NCBI GenBank assembly: GCA_045647885.1
Contig: JAZRMX010000022.1
Span: 1-64,000, forward strand
Direction of reading: 5' to 3'
Origin: HGM04593 sp045647885
GTDB lineage: Bacteria > Bacteroidota > Bacteroidia > Bacteroidales > Bacteroidaceae
Length of the DNA stretch: 64,000 nt
Part shown: in pieces, positions 43,217-52,324 of the stretch
How positions within the stretch are numbered: the stretch's first letter is position 1
How the letters are laid out: each line of letters begins with the position of its first letter
Translations under genes and position numbers: made by a program
The notes under the pieces: model-generated
The model's database searches: none
The model's input: the letters and a program-made list of their open reading frames with translations, nothing else
Told to the model about the DNA's origin: nothing

Positions 43217-43931
43217 AGTGTGTTAAAATTCTGTTCAATCCTTTTGCAACGAGGAATTTATCGGCAAAGATGCGATTTTTTATCTTATCAATCAACGTTT
43301 TTTCGTCTCCGCCCGTTAAAAAAACCAAAACAGGGCCTTTTTTTTCTCTAAATTCGTTAATATATCCGTCAATCTCGTGGCAAATGCCTCTTATTACTCC
43401 ACAGCGTATGGCTGTTTCTGTGCTGTTGCCGTGGCTTGGCAGTTCTCCTTCCTTGTCGACAAGAGGCAGGCGGCCTGTGTACTCGTGCAGGGCTTTCAGC
43501 CTCATATCCACTCCGGGTGCAATGTTACCTCCACAGAAGTTACCGTCTTTGTCAACAATGTCGGTTGTTATGGCGCTGCCGGCATCTATTACCAAGAGGT
43601 CCTGCCCGGGTGCCTCACTTGCGGCTCCCACTGCGGCTGCAAGCCTGTCGCAACCAAGAGTGTGTGGGGTGGTGTACTTTATTCCCAGTGGAATGGGAGT
43701 TGAATTGCTGAACCAAAGTACGGGATAACCAAAGCTCTCTACTCCTTTCCTGAATTCTTCTGTAACATCGACAACGGTGGAGACTATGGCTCTTTTTATT
43801 GAATAGTTTCTGCTCCACTCGGCAAGCAATTCCATACGGTTCTCTTTCTTGCGTGTGTGCAGAATAATCTGTTCGCCGCTGAAGAGAAAGAATTTTGCGC
43901 AGTTGTTTCCTATGTCGATTATCAGGTTCAA
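43203..43931 (-). CDS. coaX: Type III pantothenate kinase
   Basis: 242 aa from a TTG start at 43931. The open frame continues to 43955, but that upstream part overlaps the promoter -7 element (43960-43953), and family members start at Met-Asn-Leu-Ile-Ile-Asp-Ile-Gly-Asn. It phosphorylates pantothenate, the first step of CoA synthesis. It has the ASKHA nucleotide motif IIDIGNN, the substrate motif GCDRLAAAVGA and LLVIDAGSAITTDIVD with the catalytic Asp, then GGNIAPGVDMRLKAL. It is first in the coaX-barrel-TPR-lptC-corC unit. Confidence 0.93.
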   Translation of the reverse strand: MNLIIDIGNNCAKFFLFSGEQIILHTRKKENRMELLAEWSRNYSIKRAIVSTVVDVTEEFRKGVESFGYPVLWFSNSTPIPLGIKYTTPHTLGCDRLAAAVGAASEAPGQDLLVIDAGSAITTDIVDKDGNFCGGNIAPGVDMRLKALHEYTGRLPLVDKEGELPSHGNSTETAIRCGVIRGICHEIDGYINEFREKKGPVLVFLTGGDEKTLIDKIKNRIFADKFLVAKGLNRILTHYDNK

Positions 43932-43952
43932 GGTGTAATTTGTTTTTCCGCG

Positions 43953-43960
43953 CAAAGGTA
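43953..43960 (-). promoter_or_regulatory. -7 element of the coaX operon
   Basis: TACCTTTG on the minus strand (43960-43953), a full match to TAnnTTTG, 21 bases before the TTG start. It supports the shorter coaX start. The -33 partner is weak. Confidence 0.6.
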
Positions 43961-44017
43961 CTGCAAAATATTCATTTTTCAGCCTTTTTTCTCAATTTAT
44001 ACGCTTTTATCAGCTGC

Positions 44018-45562
44018 TTATTTGAAAATTCTCAAGCAGTTGTCGTTGGGGCGGCGTATGTGTAGCATATTGGCAAGTTCGGGAGCAAGTATATTGGCCG
44101 GGGTGAAGTCGTCTATTACCTTGTGGGTGACTCCTTGTCCGTATATTATAATGGGGAAGCTCACCGGGCTGCGGCGTACAAGGTTGGTTGCCGAGACTAC
44201 ATCCTTGGCCATCTTCCATCCGGGCATAAGGCGCAGCCATATATCGCCCGAACATTTTGCGTTGTAGCCGTTCTTTACATATTGCAGTTCGGGGCTAAGC
44301 ATACCTCCAAGGCGGTATATTGTGAATACATCCTCTATGCCGTCGACCGACTTGAGGAATTCCACGGCGTGGGCTACCACATCCACCTTGTTCATCTGCA
44401 ACTGCTCCATCTTCTGCTTGTTCAAGTAGAACTCCGAATTGAAAAAGCCGTCGATGTATTCGCCTTTTCCAAAGAGGGCTCCAAGGTATACGTTGAGCAG
44501 TGCCTTTACGCGGTCCATATGTATGGTGCCCGAAGGGAGGCGGTACTGCAGGTCGTTGGAGTCGTCTTCGACAACGTAGCCGGTAGAGGATAGTGAGATT
44601 ATTATGTTTTCCATTCCTATGCGGCGGTCGAGCTCTTTCAGCAGGTCGGCAATGTTCTTGTCAAGACGTGTGTATATGTCCTGTATCTCAATGGGGCGAT
44701 CCTCCATGGATACGTTATTGAAATTACCGGCGTAGTAGGTGATGGAGAGCATATCTGTGATGTCGTCCATTCCCATATCCCCGCTGCGCAGGCAGGCGAT
44801 GGCCACCTCGTTCACCTCGTCGTTCATGCCGGCGCTTGTCTTGTATGAACGTATGTCGTCCTTGCCGTTGAAACTGTAAGAGAACTCCTTGGGCGCCTTC
44901 TCGCCGAAATTGTTGTATAGCTCAGTGGGGAACATCGGTGTCCACTTGCTGCCGCGGCCCACCACATCCTTGTTTATCTTGGCTGCCCATTCGGGGTATT
45001 GTCCGTAGTATGACGAACTGCACCAGTAGCCAGTGTCGTTGTTCTTCCAGAGCACCTCGTCGGCATCGTGGCCACCTTGCATTACTGCCATATCGCAGTC
45101 GGGGGCTATCACGCATATTTTAGCCTTGCCGCGTGTGGCGCGCTTCATTTCGTCGGAAAGGGTGATGGCTTTTTGTCGCACAGGGGATACCTTGTCATTG
45201 GTGTAGAGTCCCTGCTGCTTGCTGTCGTCGGTGCAGTTCACTATGCGTAACGAGGAGCGGTCGAGCCACCTTTCGCCCACTATTCCGTGGGTGTAAGGGT
45301 TGGTGCCGGTTGCCAGAGTTGCAGCTGCCGATGCGCGGTCTATGCTCTCAAAGGCGTAGTATGCATTTGAGTATACTTTTCCACCGGCAAGCAGGCGCTT
45401 GAACCCGTTGTCGGTATACAGGTTTTCAAATTCGTACATAAAGTCGCTACGCAACTGGTCTATAGTTATGGTTACCAGCAGTTTGGGTGACTCAATCTTC
45501 TTTTGTGCCGCAAGCAGTGTGGGGAATGCAAGCAGGAGTATCAGTATAGGCTTAATTCGCAT
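44018..45562 (-). CDS. Alkaline-phosphatase-superfamily exported protein with altered metal motifs
   Basis: 514 aa with a signal peptide (about 1-20). The fold matches PafA-type alkaline phosphatases: TIDQLRSDFMYEF with metal Asp35, FKRLLAGGKVYSNAYY, DRASAAATLATGTNPYTHGIVG, and GHDADEVLWKNNDTGYWCSSSYYG. Expected second-metal motifs are absent: where a D-x-x-G-H is usual there is YYAGN (276-280), and where T-A-D-H-G is usual there is SSTGY (325-329). The late His motif is also lacking (SPVSFPIIIYG). It may be a clade-specific form that does not hydrolyse phosphate by the usual two-metal route. It overlaps the DUF4105 gene by 22 bases. Confidence 0.82.
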   Translation of the reverse strand: MRIKPILILLLAFPTLLAAQKKIESPKLLVTITIDQLRSDFMYEFENLYTDNGFKRLLAGGKVYSNAYYAFESIDRASAAATLATGTNPYTHGIVGERWLDRSSLRIVNCTDDSKQQGLYTNDKVSPVRQKAITLSDEMKRATRGKAKICVIAPDCDMAVMQGGHDADEVLWKNNDTGYWCSSSYYGQYPEWAAKINKDVVGRGSKWTPMFPTELYNNFGEKAPKEFSYSFNGKDDIRSYKTSAGMNDEVNEVAIACLRSGDMGMDDITDMLSITYYAGNFNNVSMEDRPIEIQDIYTRLDKNIADLLKELDRRIGMENIIISLSSTGYVVEDDSNDLQYRLPSGTIHMDRVKALLNVYLGALFGKGEYIDGFFNSEFYLNKQKMEQLQMNKVDVVAHAVEFLKSVDGIEDVFTIYRLGGMLSPELQYVKNGYNAKCSGDIWLRLMPGWKMAKDVVSATNLVRRSPVSFPIIIYGQGVTHKVIDDFTPANILAPELANMLHIRRPNDNCLRIFK

Positions 45563-46713
45563 ATTCTTAGGCGGTATATGTGAAAGAGTGAACGTACAAG
45601 GGTTGCTATTGCAAATATGAATACGGGGATGGGGTAGCTCTGTGGCACAAATGGTGCGCTTGCGATAAAGAGAATGGCAATGGCTGCCTCAATCCACATA
45701 AACGAGAAGTTGCTCTTGTGCTTTATTGTGCTATACACAAGTGCCGGTATTAAAATGAGCGGCACTGGGTTCAGCAGTATAATGAGATAGTTGTTCCCAA
45801 CCGCTGGGTGTTCCGAAAACAACGCCATAAAGAGCAGCATAACTCCGGAAATGCCTTGCGCTCCCATAAGCAGTATGTCATATCCCCAGAACAGTTTGCG
45901 GCTGCGCACTTCGCACAGCATAATTATCATAGTAAAGAGCAGGAGCAGAAGAGCACTGTTGAACGGGGTGAAGTGGTTGAGTACCAGTTTCTTCTCTGTT
46001 GGTTGCAGAATCTCTGTCTGCTCGCATACCAAAGGTGTGCCGCCAGCTTGTGCTGTGGCAAGGTCGTTCATAAAGTATGCAGGCAGGTACTGCAGTACCT
46101 CGCGTGTAGCAGGTTTGTCAGCATCGGCACCGAGCATAAGGTTTATGCCGAGCGCTGTCCATTGGTGCGACGATGTGTGCTGTGCTATGCTCTCGCGTAG
46201 GGTGGCAGCTTGTAGCGGAGTGCTGTATGTGATGTCGCCCTTCACCTGTTTGAAGAGTACATCGCGCACTTTTGTGGTGCAGTTGTTGTAGAAAATATTG
46301 TAGCGGTAAGTGGAGCTGCTGGGGCTGCAGTTTGCCACAAGAATCTCAAATAACGCTTTCTTCTGTAAAGAGTCCAATGATATTACCTGTTCGGTTACGC
46401 CGGAACCGCGTAAGCTGTATTCTTCTATGAAGTCACTGTATTTTACAGCACCGGCAAAGTAATCGGTCTCTCCCAAAATGAATCGCCATACAAAATTGGG
46501 GGTATTGAAACTGAAATATCCGTACCCGAATATCACATCGAGCTTTTTGTCGGGGTCGGTGTAGCGCAGTGCTGTGTGCCCGAAAAGTTCATATACCTCT
46601 TCGCCCGGTGAGCAGGTGAGCAGGCTCACTCGCGTGTTGTCGGCCTGTGCCGGCAGGAGTGCTGTGAGCATTAGCAGCAGAGCTATCGTCTTGTTCTTTA
46701 AAAATCTTGCCAT
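45541..46713 (-). CDS. DUF4105 membrane protein (candidate lipoprotein N-acyltransferase)
   Basis: 390 aa. A signal peptide (about 1-24) precedes a periplasmic DUF4105 domain (about 28-200) with the conserved ELFGHTALR His and YNIFYNNCTT Cys, resembling a Cys-His acyltransfer or peptidase-like site. Residues 245-390 contain five or so membrane helices. Some DUF4105 proteins of Bacteroides have been reported as lipoprotein N-acyltransferases (Lnb); I recall this but cannot check it here. It overlaps the phosphatase-fold gene by 22 bases and probably shares its transcript. A TATCTTCG -7-like element lies at 46742-46735. Confidence 0.82.
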   Translation of the reverse strand: MARFLKNKTIALLLMLTALLPAQADNTRVSLLTCSPGEEVYELFGHTALRYTDPDKKLDVIFGYGYFSFNTPNFVWRFILGETDYFAGAVKYSDFIEEYSLRGSGVTEQVISLDSLQKKALFEILVANCSPSSSTYRYNIFYNNCTTKVRDVLFKQVKGDITYSTPLQAATLRESIAQHTSSHQWTALGINLMLGADADKPATREVLQYLPAYFMNDLATAQAGGTPLVCEQTEILQPTEKKLVLNHFTPFNSALLLLLFTMIIMLCEVRSRKLFWGYDILLMGAQGISGVMLLFMALFSEHPAVGNNYLIILLNPVPLILIPALVYSTIKHKSNFSFMWIEAAIAILFIASAPFVPQSYPIPVFIFAIATLVRSLFHIYRLRICELSLY

Positions 46714-46818
46714 TTCGTGTTCTGTTTCTGCTTGCGAAGATACAATAATTTATACTATTTTTTGCTGCTTGAGGCTAAAAAGAGACTCTTGTTTTTCTTT
46801 TTATAGGATTATAGATAC

Positions 46819-46851
46819 AATTATAGGCTGCAAAGGTTGCAGCCTATAATT
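46819..46851 (-). terminator. Perfect 15-bp-arm hairpin after the small secreted protein gene
   Basis: AATTATAGGCTGCAA (46819-46833) and TTGCAGCCTATAATT (46837-46851) pair perfectly around a 3-base loop. It lies 20 bases past the stop at 46872 on the minus strand. There is no pronounced T-run. It also separates this gene from the DUF4105 promoter. Confidence 0.55.
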
Positions 46852-46871
46852 ATGCTTGTTAAGGTATTGTA

Positions 46872-47570
46872 TTATTTTACGAGAATTTTCTTTCCGTCTA
46901 CAATGTATATACCGGGGTGAGTAATGCTCTCAATCTTCTGTCCGGTGATAGTGAAGATGCCGGTTGCAGTCTGGGTGTTATTGACATTTACAGTCTTGAT
47001 GCCGGTTTCAATGCATTCGGGAGCGGCCTCAAAGAAAACTCTTGAACCCTCGTCTTTTGAGCCGTTTTCTTTGTAGAGTCCCATATATTGACCACCTGTC
47101 TGCCAGTTGCCGTTGTGGCTGAGGAATGTCTTACCGTTAGATGTCTTGAAAGCATAGCAACCGTTTGTGTTGTCAAGTATCCAAGTGTAATATTTGCCGG
47201 CAGCATCTTCTTTGCTCCAAAGTTTTACACTTTTAGGGCTGTCGGTTGTGTTTGCTACAGAGATAAGTGTGTTGTCATAGGCAGAAATTATCATAATGTT
47301 GCCATCCTCGGCCTCCATAAAATACCACAACTGCTCAAGGAAGTTTCTAGGGTCTTGTCTGCTGAGTCCTAAACCGTCGTTGCTTGCATTGTATGCTCTT
47401 GTGTTAGAGAATACATAATCACCAATACCACCATTACCATCTCTACCGCTATAGATGAAGTACAATACGGGCTCTTCACCGGGCTGTGTGAGTGTGAAGG
47501 GGTAGTTCTGTGCTGAAAGGGTTGCTGCGAAAATCAACAGCATTGCGAATAGTGAGGTAAATTTTTTCAT
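46872..47570 (-). CDS. Small secreted protein with a C-terminal sorting-like domain
   Basis: 232 aa from the ATG at 47570, where a signal peptide (MKKFTSLFAMLLIFAATLSA) begins; upstream in-frame codons to 47642 overlap the promoter and are rejected. The middle part (about 22-180) has short motifs such as YFIYSGRDGNGGIGDY and WILDNTNGCYAF, perhaps a ricin-like or beta-rich carbohydrate-binding fold, but I recognise no family with certainty. The end (FTITGQKIESITHPGIYIVDG) is the short C-terminal module common on secreted Bacteroidales proteins, resembling type IX-like sorting domains. It has its own promoter and stands alone. Confidence 0.75.
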   Translation of the reverse strand: MKKFTSLFAMLLIFAATLSAQNYPFTLTQPGEEPVLYFIYSGRDGNGGIGDYVFSNTRAYNASNDGLGLSRQDPRNFLEQLWYFMEAEDGNIMIISAYDNTLISVANTTDSPKSVKLWSKEDAAGKYYTWILDNTNGCYAFKTSNGKTFLSHNGNWQTGGQYMGLYKENGSKDEGSRVFFEAAPECIETGIKTVNVNNTQTATGIFTITGQKIESITHPGIYIVDGKKILVK

Positions 47571-47599
47571 AGGCAAAAATGTTTTGTAAATATTTTTTG

Positions 47600-47607
47600 C
47601 AAAGGTA
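47600..47607 (-). promoter_or_regulatory. -7 element of the small secreted protein gene
   Basis: TACCTTTG on the minus strand (47607-47600), a full match, 29 bases before the ATG at 47570. It argues against the longer open frame. Confidence 0.55.
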
Positions 47608-47670
47608 GTTGTTTTATTTGTAAAAAACGGATTTTCAAGCATTAAATTTATAATTTGCTCTATTACATAA

Positions 47671-47704
47671 AGTAAAAACGCAGGGCTGTCCCTGCGTTTT
47701 TACT
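47671..47704 (-). terminator. Terminator of the efflux operon
   Basis: AGTAAAAACGCAGGG and CCCTGCGTTTTTACT form 15-bp arms around CTGT, 14 bases after the stop of the PII-like gene, with T-runs inside and after the arms. Confidence 0.85.
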
Positions 47705-47717
47705 TTATTTATTACAA

Positions 47718-48011
47718 TCAATATTGTTGCTCTATATTCCACACGAAAGCACGAAGACCGAGCATCGGTGTCTCTTTGTCTATTGCTTCAATAGCTTTGA
47801 GCAGGGTGGGAACTTTCTCGTCCTCCACAATGGCTATGATAGCAGCTCCCATAGAGGGCCACGCGTGTGAGCCCAAGTGAGGGTCGCCGGTCTTTGAGCC
47901 ACGGCCCTGAACCTGGTCAAAGAATGAGTATCCACGGCAACTGTTGTGGGTGAGCATATTTATTATCGCCTCTTTGTGCGAAATGTCAAATGTTATAAAC
48001 AGGCTTTTCAT
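47718..48011 (-). CDS. PII-like small regulatory protein linked to RND efflux
   Basis: 97 aa. The pattern of short beta-alpha-beta units, with a GRGSKTGDPHLGSHAW loop and VEDEKVPTLLKAIEAID helix, fits a ferredoxin-like PII-type trimer without the classical T-loop signature. A described PII subgroup (PII-NG) is encoded next to CusABC-type exporters; this gene likewise follows the RND pump by 78 bases on the same strand. It probably senses a small molecule or metal and acts on the pump. The ligand is unknown. The stop is directly followed by the operon terminator. Confidence 0.7.
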   Translation of the reverse strand: MKSLFITFDISHKEAIINMLTHNSCRGYSFFDQVQGRGSKTGDPHLGSHAWPSMGAAIIAIVEDEKVPTLLKAIEAIDKETPMLGLRAFVWNIEQQY

Positions 48012-48089
48012 AATGCGTTATCTATTTGTTTGACAGCCTTGTGCGCCTTTTTTGGGGAGAGGCGTTCAAGGTGTTGTCAAATATGTTTT

Positions 48090-51000
48090 TTAGTTCTTGT
48101 CTTTACCTTTTAATTGCTCAATGTCCTTGTGCTCGTTCCAGTAAGCCTGTAGCTCACGTTTTTTCTTTATGGCACGACGTCTGTTTTTAATACCTATACC
48201 GGCAAAAATACCATACATCGCAGGAACGTATACAAGAGTCATTATGGTTGAAACGATAAGACCACCAATAACGGCTACACCGAGCGGGCGCCACATTTCG
48301 GCACCTACACCGTGGCTCACAGCCAAAGGAACCATACCAAGGATGGTTGTAAGTGTGGTCATAAGCACGGGACGCATACGGCTCTTTGCTGCGCCTACGC
48401 AGGCTTGTATTACACCCAATCCTCTTTCACGCAACAGCATAGTGTAGTCGATGAGCACGATACCGTTCTTCACCACCATACCAATGAGCATAATACCACC
48501 AAGCATTGACATTACGTTAAGTGTTGTTCCGCTTACAAAGAGTGCCAGTAGCACACCGCTGAATGCGAAGAGTACCGATATAATGAGGATGAAGGGGTAT
48601 GTGAGTGACTCGAACTGCGATGCCATTACAATGAACACCAGGATAATGATGATGATACCGAGCTGTCCGAGGTCGCGGTTCGACTCCTGCTGGTCCTCGT
48701 AAGAACCTGCAACTTCAATTGCGATACCCGAGGGTATGGTCATCTTGTCGATGATTGCCTGGCCGTAGTTCACTCCGTCGCTAAGTGCTGTACCGGCTGC
48801 GAGAACTGCGTCAACGGTTACAATACGCTCACGGTCCTTACGCTCGATGGTAGGGGGCATTTCGTTGAGTACCACCTTACCAAGCTCTTTTATGCGCACG
48901 GGAGTTCCGGTGCTGCTGTAAATGGTTACGTTCTCAATATCTTCAATGCTCTGTCGTGCTGTGGGCTCGTAGCGTACCTTAACATCGTACTCATCACCGT
49001 CCTCGCGGTAATATGTGGCAAGAGCACCGTTGTAACGGTTGCGCAGATAGCCTGCAGCTGTGGTAAGGTTAAGCCCGTGCATAGCAAGTTTCTCGCGGTC
49101 GAACTCTACGCGGTACTGGGGCTGGTAATCACTGCGGCTGATGTTTACCTGTGTAACCTTCTCCCACTCGCGCAAAGAGTTTGCGAGCTCTTTTGAGAGG
49201 CGGTCGGTCTCATCAAAATCGTAGCCGTAAATCTCGAACGAAGCCATAGACTGTCCGCCCATACCACCGCCCTGGCTACCACCAAGTTTCACATTGCTCT
49301 TGGCTACTTCGGGGAGGTTCTTAAGGTCGGCACGCATCTCGTCGCAGATGGTTGCGAGTCCTTTGTCGCGCTCGTTCGAAGGTATAAACTGCACGTTGAA
49401 TGTGATGATGTGTGTACCGTTGTCACTGAGCGAAGCAAAGGTGTTGTTCTCGTCGGCCTGGCCCACAGTGAAACCGCAAACGGTCATTTCGGAACCGTAA
49501 CGTTTCTGCCATAGCTCTGTGAGGTACAAACCAATCTCCTGAGAGCGTTCTACGCGTGTTCCTACAGGCAATTCGGCTGTGATTCCCACGCGGCCGTTAT
49601 CGTTCGAGGGGAAGAATTCGCCCTTAATGCCTTTGGCACAGATTAAGCTCAAAAGGAAGAGGCCGAAGCATAGTCCGAGGGTAGACCAACGGTGACGCAT
49701 TGCCCAGTTTACAATAGAGGCATATCTTATGTCAATAAGGTCGAGCACCTTCTGGATGGGTTTGTAGAATGTGATGAAGAAACGGCTCTGTTTCTTTTGC
49801 AGCTTCAGCATCTTGGCACACATCATAGGTGTGAGTGAGAGGGCTGCGGCAGTAGAGATGAGCATAATGATACACATCATCCATCCGAGCTGTTTGAAGA
49901 GCACACCACTCATACCTGTAACCATAGTCAAGGGGAAGAATACAGCCCACATTGTGAGGGTTGATGCCACAACCGAAACGGCAACCTCGTTTGTTCCGTG
50001 TACGGCAGCGTTGTTGGGGTCGGAGCCACGCTCAATGTGCGTGGTGACATTCTCCAGTACCACTATGGCGTCGTCCACCACAGAACCGATGGCTATACTC
50101 AAACAAGAGAGTGAGATGATGTTAATAGAACCGCCTGTTGCAAAGAGGTAGATAAATGATGCAACGAGCGAGAAGGGAATGGTGATGGCGATGATTACCG
50201 TTGCTCTCCATCGGCCGAGGAAGATGAATACAACGAGAACCACGAATATCATAGCATCTCTGATGGTGTCGGAAAGTGTGTTTACGGTATTCAGAATGTT
50301 CTCCGAGGTGTCAATCATAATGTCGAGCTCCACGTCGGAGGGGAGGCGTTTCTGCAGTTTGGGCAACTCCTCTTTAACTGCATTGGAGATTGCTACAGAG
50401 TTACCACCGCTCTGCTTCTGAACAATAATCATAGCTCCCTGCTGGCCATCTATAAATGTGCGCTGTGAACGCTCCTGTACATTGTCGACAATGCGTGCAA
50501 TGTCCTTCAAATAGACATTTGCACCGTTGTGAGTACCCACCACAAGGTTGAGCATCTCTCTGGGCTCTTTGAACTCACCTTCAACACGCAAGGTGTATGT
50601 GTTGCTGCCGACGTCGAAGTTACCACCGGGGATGTTTTTGTTTTCTGCTGCGATAATAGCACTGACACTCTCTACTGGAATGTTATAGGCCTCCATTTTG
50701 GTGGGGTCCATGTAGATGTTTATTTCGCGCTTGGGTGCACCAGATATTGACACAGAACCCACACCGTCTACACGTGCAAGGGGGTTCACAACATTCTCGT
50801 CGAGTATCTTATAGAGTGCAGCCTGGCTCTCTTCAGCTTTCACCGACATAATGATGATGGGAATCATATCTGTCGAGAACTTGAAGATGATGGGGGTGTT
50901 GGCATCGTCGGGAAGCTGTGACGATACCATATTGAGCTTGTCGCGCACATCGTTGGTAAGGTCGTCAATGTCGTAACCATACTCGAATTCAAGTGTAATG

Positions 51001-51269
51001 ACCGACACGTTCTCACGCGATTTTGATGTGATGTGCTTGAGGTGTTCCACAGAGTTCAGTGTGTTCTCAAGAGGGCGTGTAACGTTGTTCTCGATATCCG
51101 AGGCACTTGCTCCTGTGTAGTATGTGAATACCATCAGGGTGTTTGTCTCAATATCGGGGTATAGGTCAATGGGGAGTTTCGAAAGTGAAAAAAGACCGAA
51201 CAGGGCCACCGCCAAGAAACAGAGCGATGTCATAATCGGTTTTTTCACCGCGTTTTCATATATACTCAT
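48090..51269 (-). CDS. RND-family multidrug efflux pump (HAE1/AcrB type)
   Basis: 1059 aa inner-membrane proton-driven exporter. Twelve membrane segments with two large periplasmic loops are evident. The proton-relay Asp pair is in AIGSVVDDAIVVLENV and the Lys in LIGMVVKNGIVLIDY, both typical of HAE1 pumps for hydrophobic or amphiphilic compounds rather than the heavy-metal class. Other motifs are PIDLYPDIE near the N-terminus and GGSNI-like turns. It works with the adaptor and TolC-like genes upstream. The charged C-terminus (about 1030-1059) is longer than usual. Confidence 0.95.
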   Translation of the reverse strand: MSIYENAVKKPIMTSLCFLAVALFGLFSLSKLPIDLYPDIETNTLMVFTYYTGASASDIENNVTRPLENTLNSVEHLKHITSKSRENVSVITLEFEYGYDIDDLTNDVRDKLNMVSSQLPDDANTPIIFKFSTDMIPIIIMSVKAEESQAALYKILDENVVNPLARVDGVGSVSISGAPKREINIYMDPTKMEAYNIPVESVSAIIAAENKNIPGGNFDVGSNTYTLRVEGEFKEPREMLNLVVGTHNGANVYLKDIARIVDNVQERSQRTFIDGQQGAMIIVQKQSGGNSVAISNAVKEELPKLQKRLPSDVELDIMIDTSENILNTVNTLSDTIRDAMIFVVLVVFIFLGRWRATVIIAITIPFSLVASFIYLFATGGSINIISLSCLSIAIGSVVDDAIVVLENVTTHIERGSDPNNAAVHGTNEVAVSVVASTLTMWAVFFPLTMVTGMSGVLFKQLGWMMCIIMLISTAAALSLTPMMCAKMLKLQKKQSRFFITFYKPIQKVLDLIDIRYASIVNWAMRHRWSTLGLCFGLFLLSLICAKGIKGEFFPSNDNGRVGITAELPVGTRVERSQEIGLYLTELWQKRYGSEMTVCGFTVGQADENNTFASLSDNGTHIITFNVQFIPSNERDKGLATICDEMRADLKNLPEVAKSNVKLGGSQGGGMGGQSMASFEIYGYDFDETDRLSKELANSLREWEKVTQVNISRSDYQPQYRVEFDREKLAMHGLNLTTAAGYLRNRYNGALATYYREDGDEYDVKVRYEPTARQSIEDIENVTIYSSTGTPVRIKELGKVVLNEMPPTIERKDRERIVTVDAVLAAGTALSDGVNYGQAIIDKMTIPSGIAIEVAGSYEDQQESNRDLGQLGIIIIILVFIVMASQFESLTYPFILIISVLFAFSGVLLALFVSGTTLNVMSMLGGIMLIGMVVKNGIVLIDYTMLLRERGLGVIQACVGAAKSRMRPVLMTTLTTILGMVPLAVSHGVGAEMWRPLGVAVIGGLIVSTIMTLVYVPAMYGIFAGIGIKNRRRAIKKKRELQAYWNEHKDIEQLKGKDKN

Positions 51270-51295
51270 AGCTGTTTTTCCTGTTTTTCGTGTTA

Positions 51296-52306
51296 TTATT
51301 CAATTACCTCAACCTCTTTGCCGTTGTTCAGGCCTGTGTGGCCGGCAACAACAACGTAGCTGCCGTTTTCTATGCCCGAGAGTAATTCGTATTTGTCGCC
51401 TATACGACGGCCAATCTCCACCTTGTTGTATGTGACTTTACCATTCTCGTATGTGTATACATAGTAGTCACCAGCACCGGCCTGTTTCACTACAGCCTGG
51501 TCGGGGACAACCACGTGGCTTACACTGCCGTAGTTCACGGTTACGTGTCCGTACATTCCGGGGCGCACCTTGCAGTCCTTGTTTGCAAGTGTTATTTCCA
51601 CGGGGAAGGTGTGTGTGGCTGCATCAATAGTGGGGTATACAATATCTATTTTTCCGGTGAACTCCTCGTTGCCGTAGCTGTTGAACTTGAGGGTTACGGG
51701 CTGCTGTTTGCTTGTCTGTGCGTAACGGCTCTCGCTTACGTTTATTTTCATCTTCACAGGTGAAATCTGCTCAACCACAAGGATGGGTTTTGAACCGTAT
51801 ATATCGCCGTTGTCGTAGTTGCGTGCCGAAACAACGCCGTCGATGGGGCTTGTGAGCACGGTGTTCTCGAGTTTGTTGGCAAGAGCTTTCTTGTTTATCT
51901 CGAGTTGGGTTTTTGCATTGTCATATACTGCCTTCGATTCGCCACCAATCTTGTAAAGTTCTTCTATACGCTTGAAATCTATCTCCTGGTTCTCTACCTG
52001 CAGTTTGAGCTGGTCGAGGCTGCTAGCATCGAGTTCAACCAACTTCTGGCCTTTGCGTACGTTATCGCCTACCTCTACAAGTATTCTGCTTATGCGGAGA
52101 GCAGAATTGGGGATTATGTTGTTCTTCACCTTTGCTTCCACTGTGGTGGCATACTCCTCGAATTGAGGAACCTCCTGTGTGGTTACTTGTGCAATTTTTA
52201 CTTTGTGTTTTTCCTCCTGCTGGGGTGTTTCCGCAGTTCCCGAATTGCCACAAGAGCAGAAGAGCGCTGTTGCAGCCAATGCGATGAGTGTCAGATTCTT
52301 TTTCAT
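51296..52306 (-). CDS. RND efflux periplasmic adaptor (membrane fusion protein)
   Basis: 336 aa. A signal peptide with a lipobox (FCSC, Cys19) anchors it in the inner membrane from the periplasmic side. It shows a lipoyl/barrel-sandwich half (VEVGDNVRKGQKLVELDAS), a helical hairpin, the return half (TVLTSPIDGVVSARNYDNGD), a beta-barrel and a membrane-proximal domain. It links the pump to the TolC-like channel. It lies 26 bases before the pump gene and 18 bases after the channel gene. Confidence 0.94.
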   Translation of the reverse strand: MKKNLTLIALAATALFCSCGNSGTAETPQQEEKHKVKIAQVTTQEVPQFEEYATTVEAKVKNNIIPNSALRISRILVEVGDNVRKGQKLVELDASSLDQLKLQVENQEIDFKRIEELYKIGGESKAVYDNAKTQLEINKKALANKLENTVLTSPIDGVVSARNYDNGDIYGSKPILVVEQISPVKMKINVSESRYAQTSKQQPVTLKFNSYGNEEFTGKIDIVYPTIDAATHTFPVEITLANKDCKVRPGMYGHVTVNYGSVSHVVVPDQAVVKQAGAGDYYVYTYENGKVTYNKVEIGRRIGDKYELLSGIENGSYVVVAGHTGLNNGKEVEVIE

Positions 52307-52324
52307 AATCGTATATTCTTTTTA

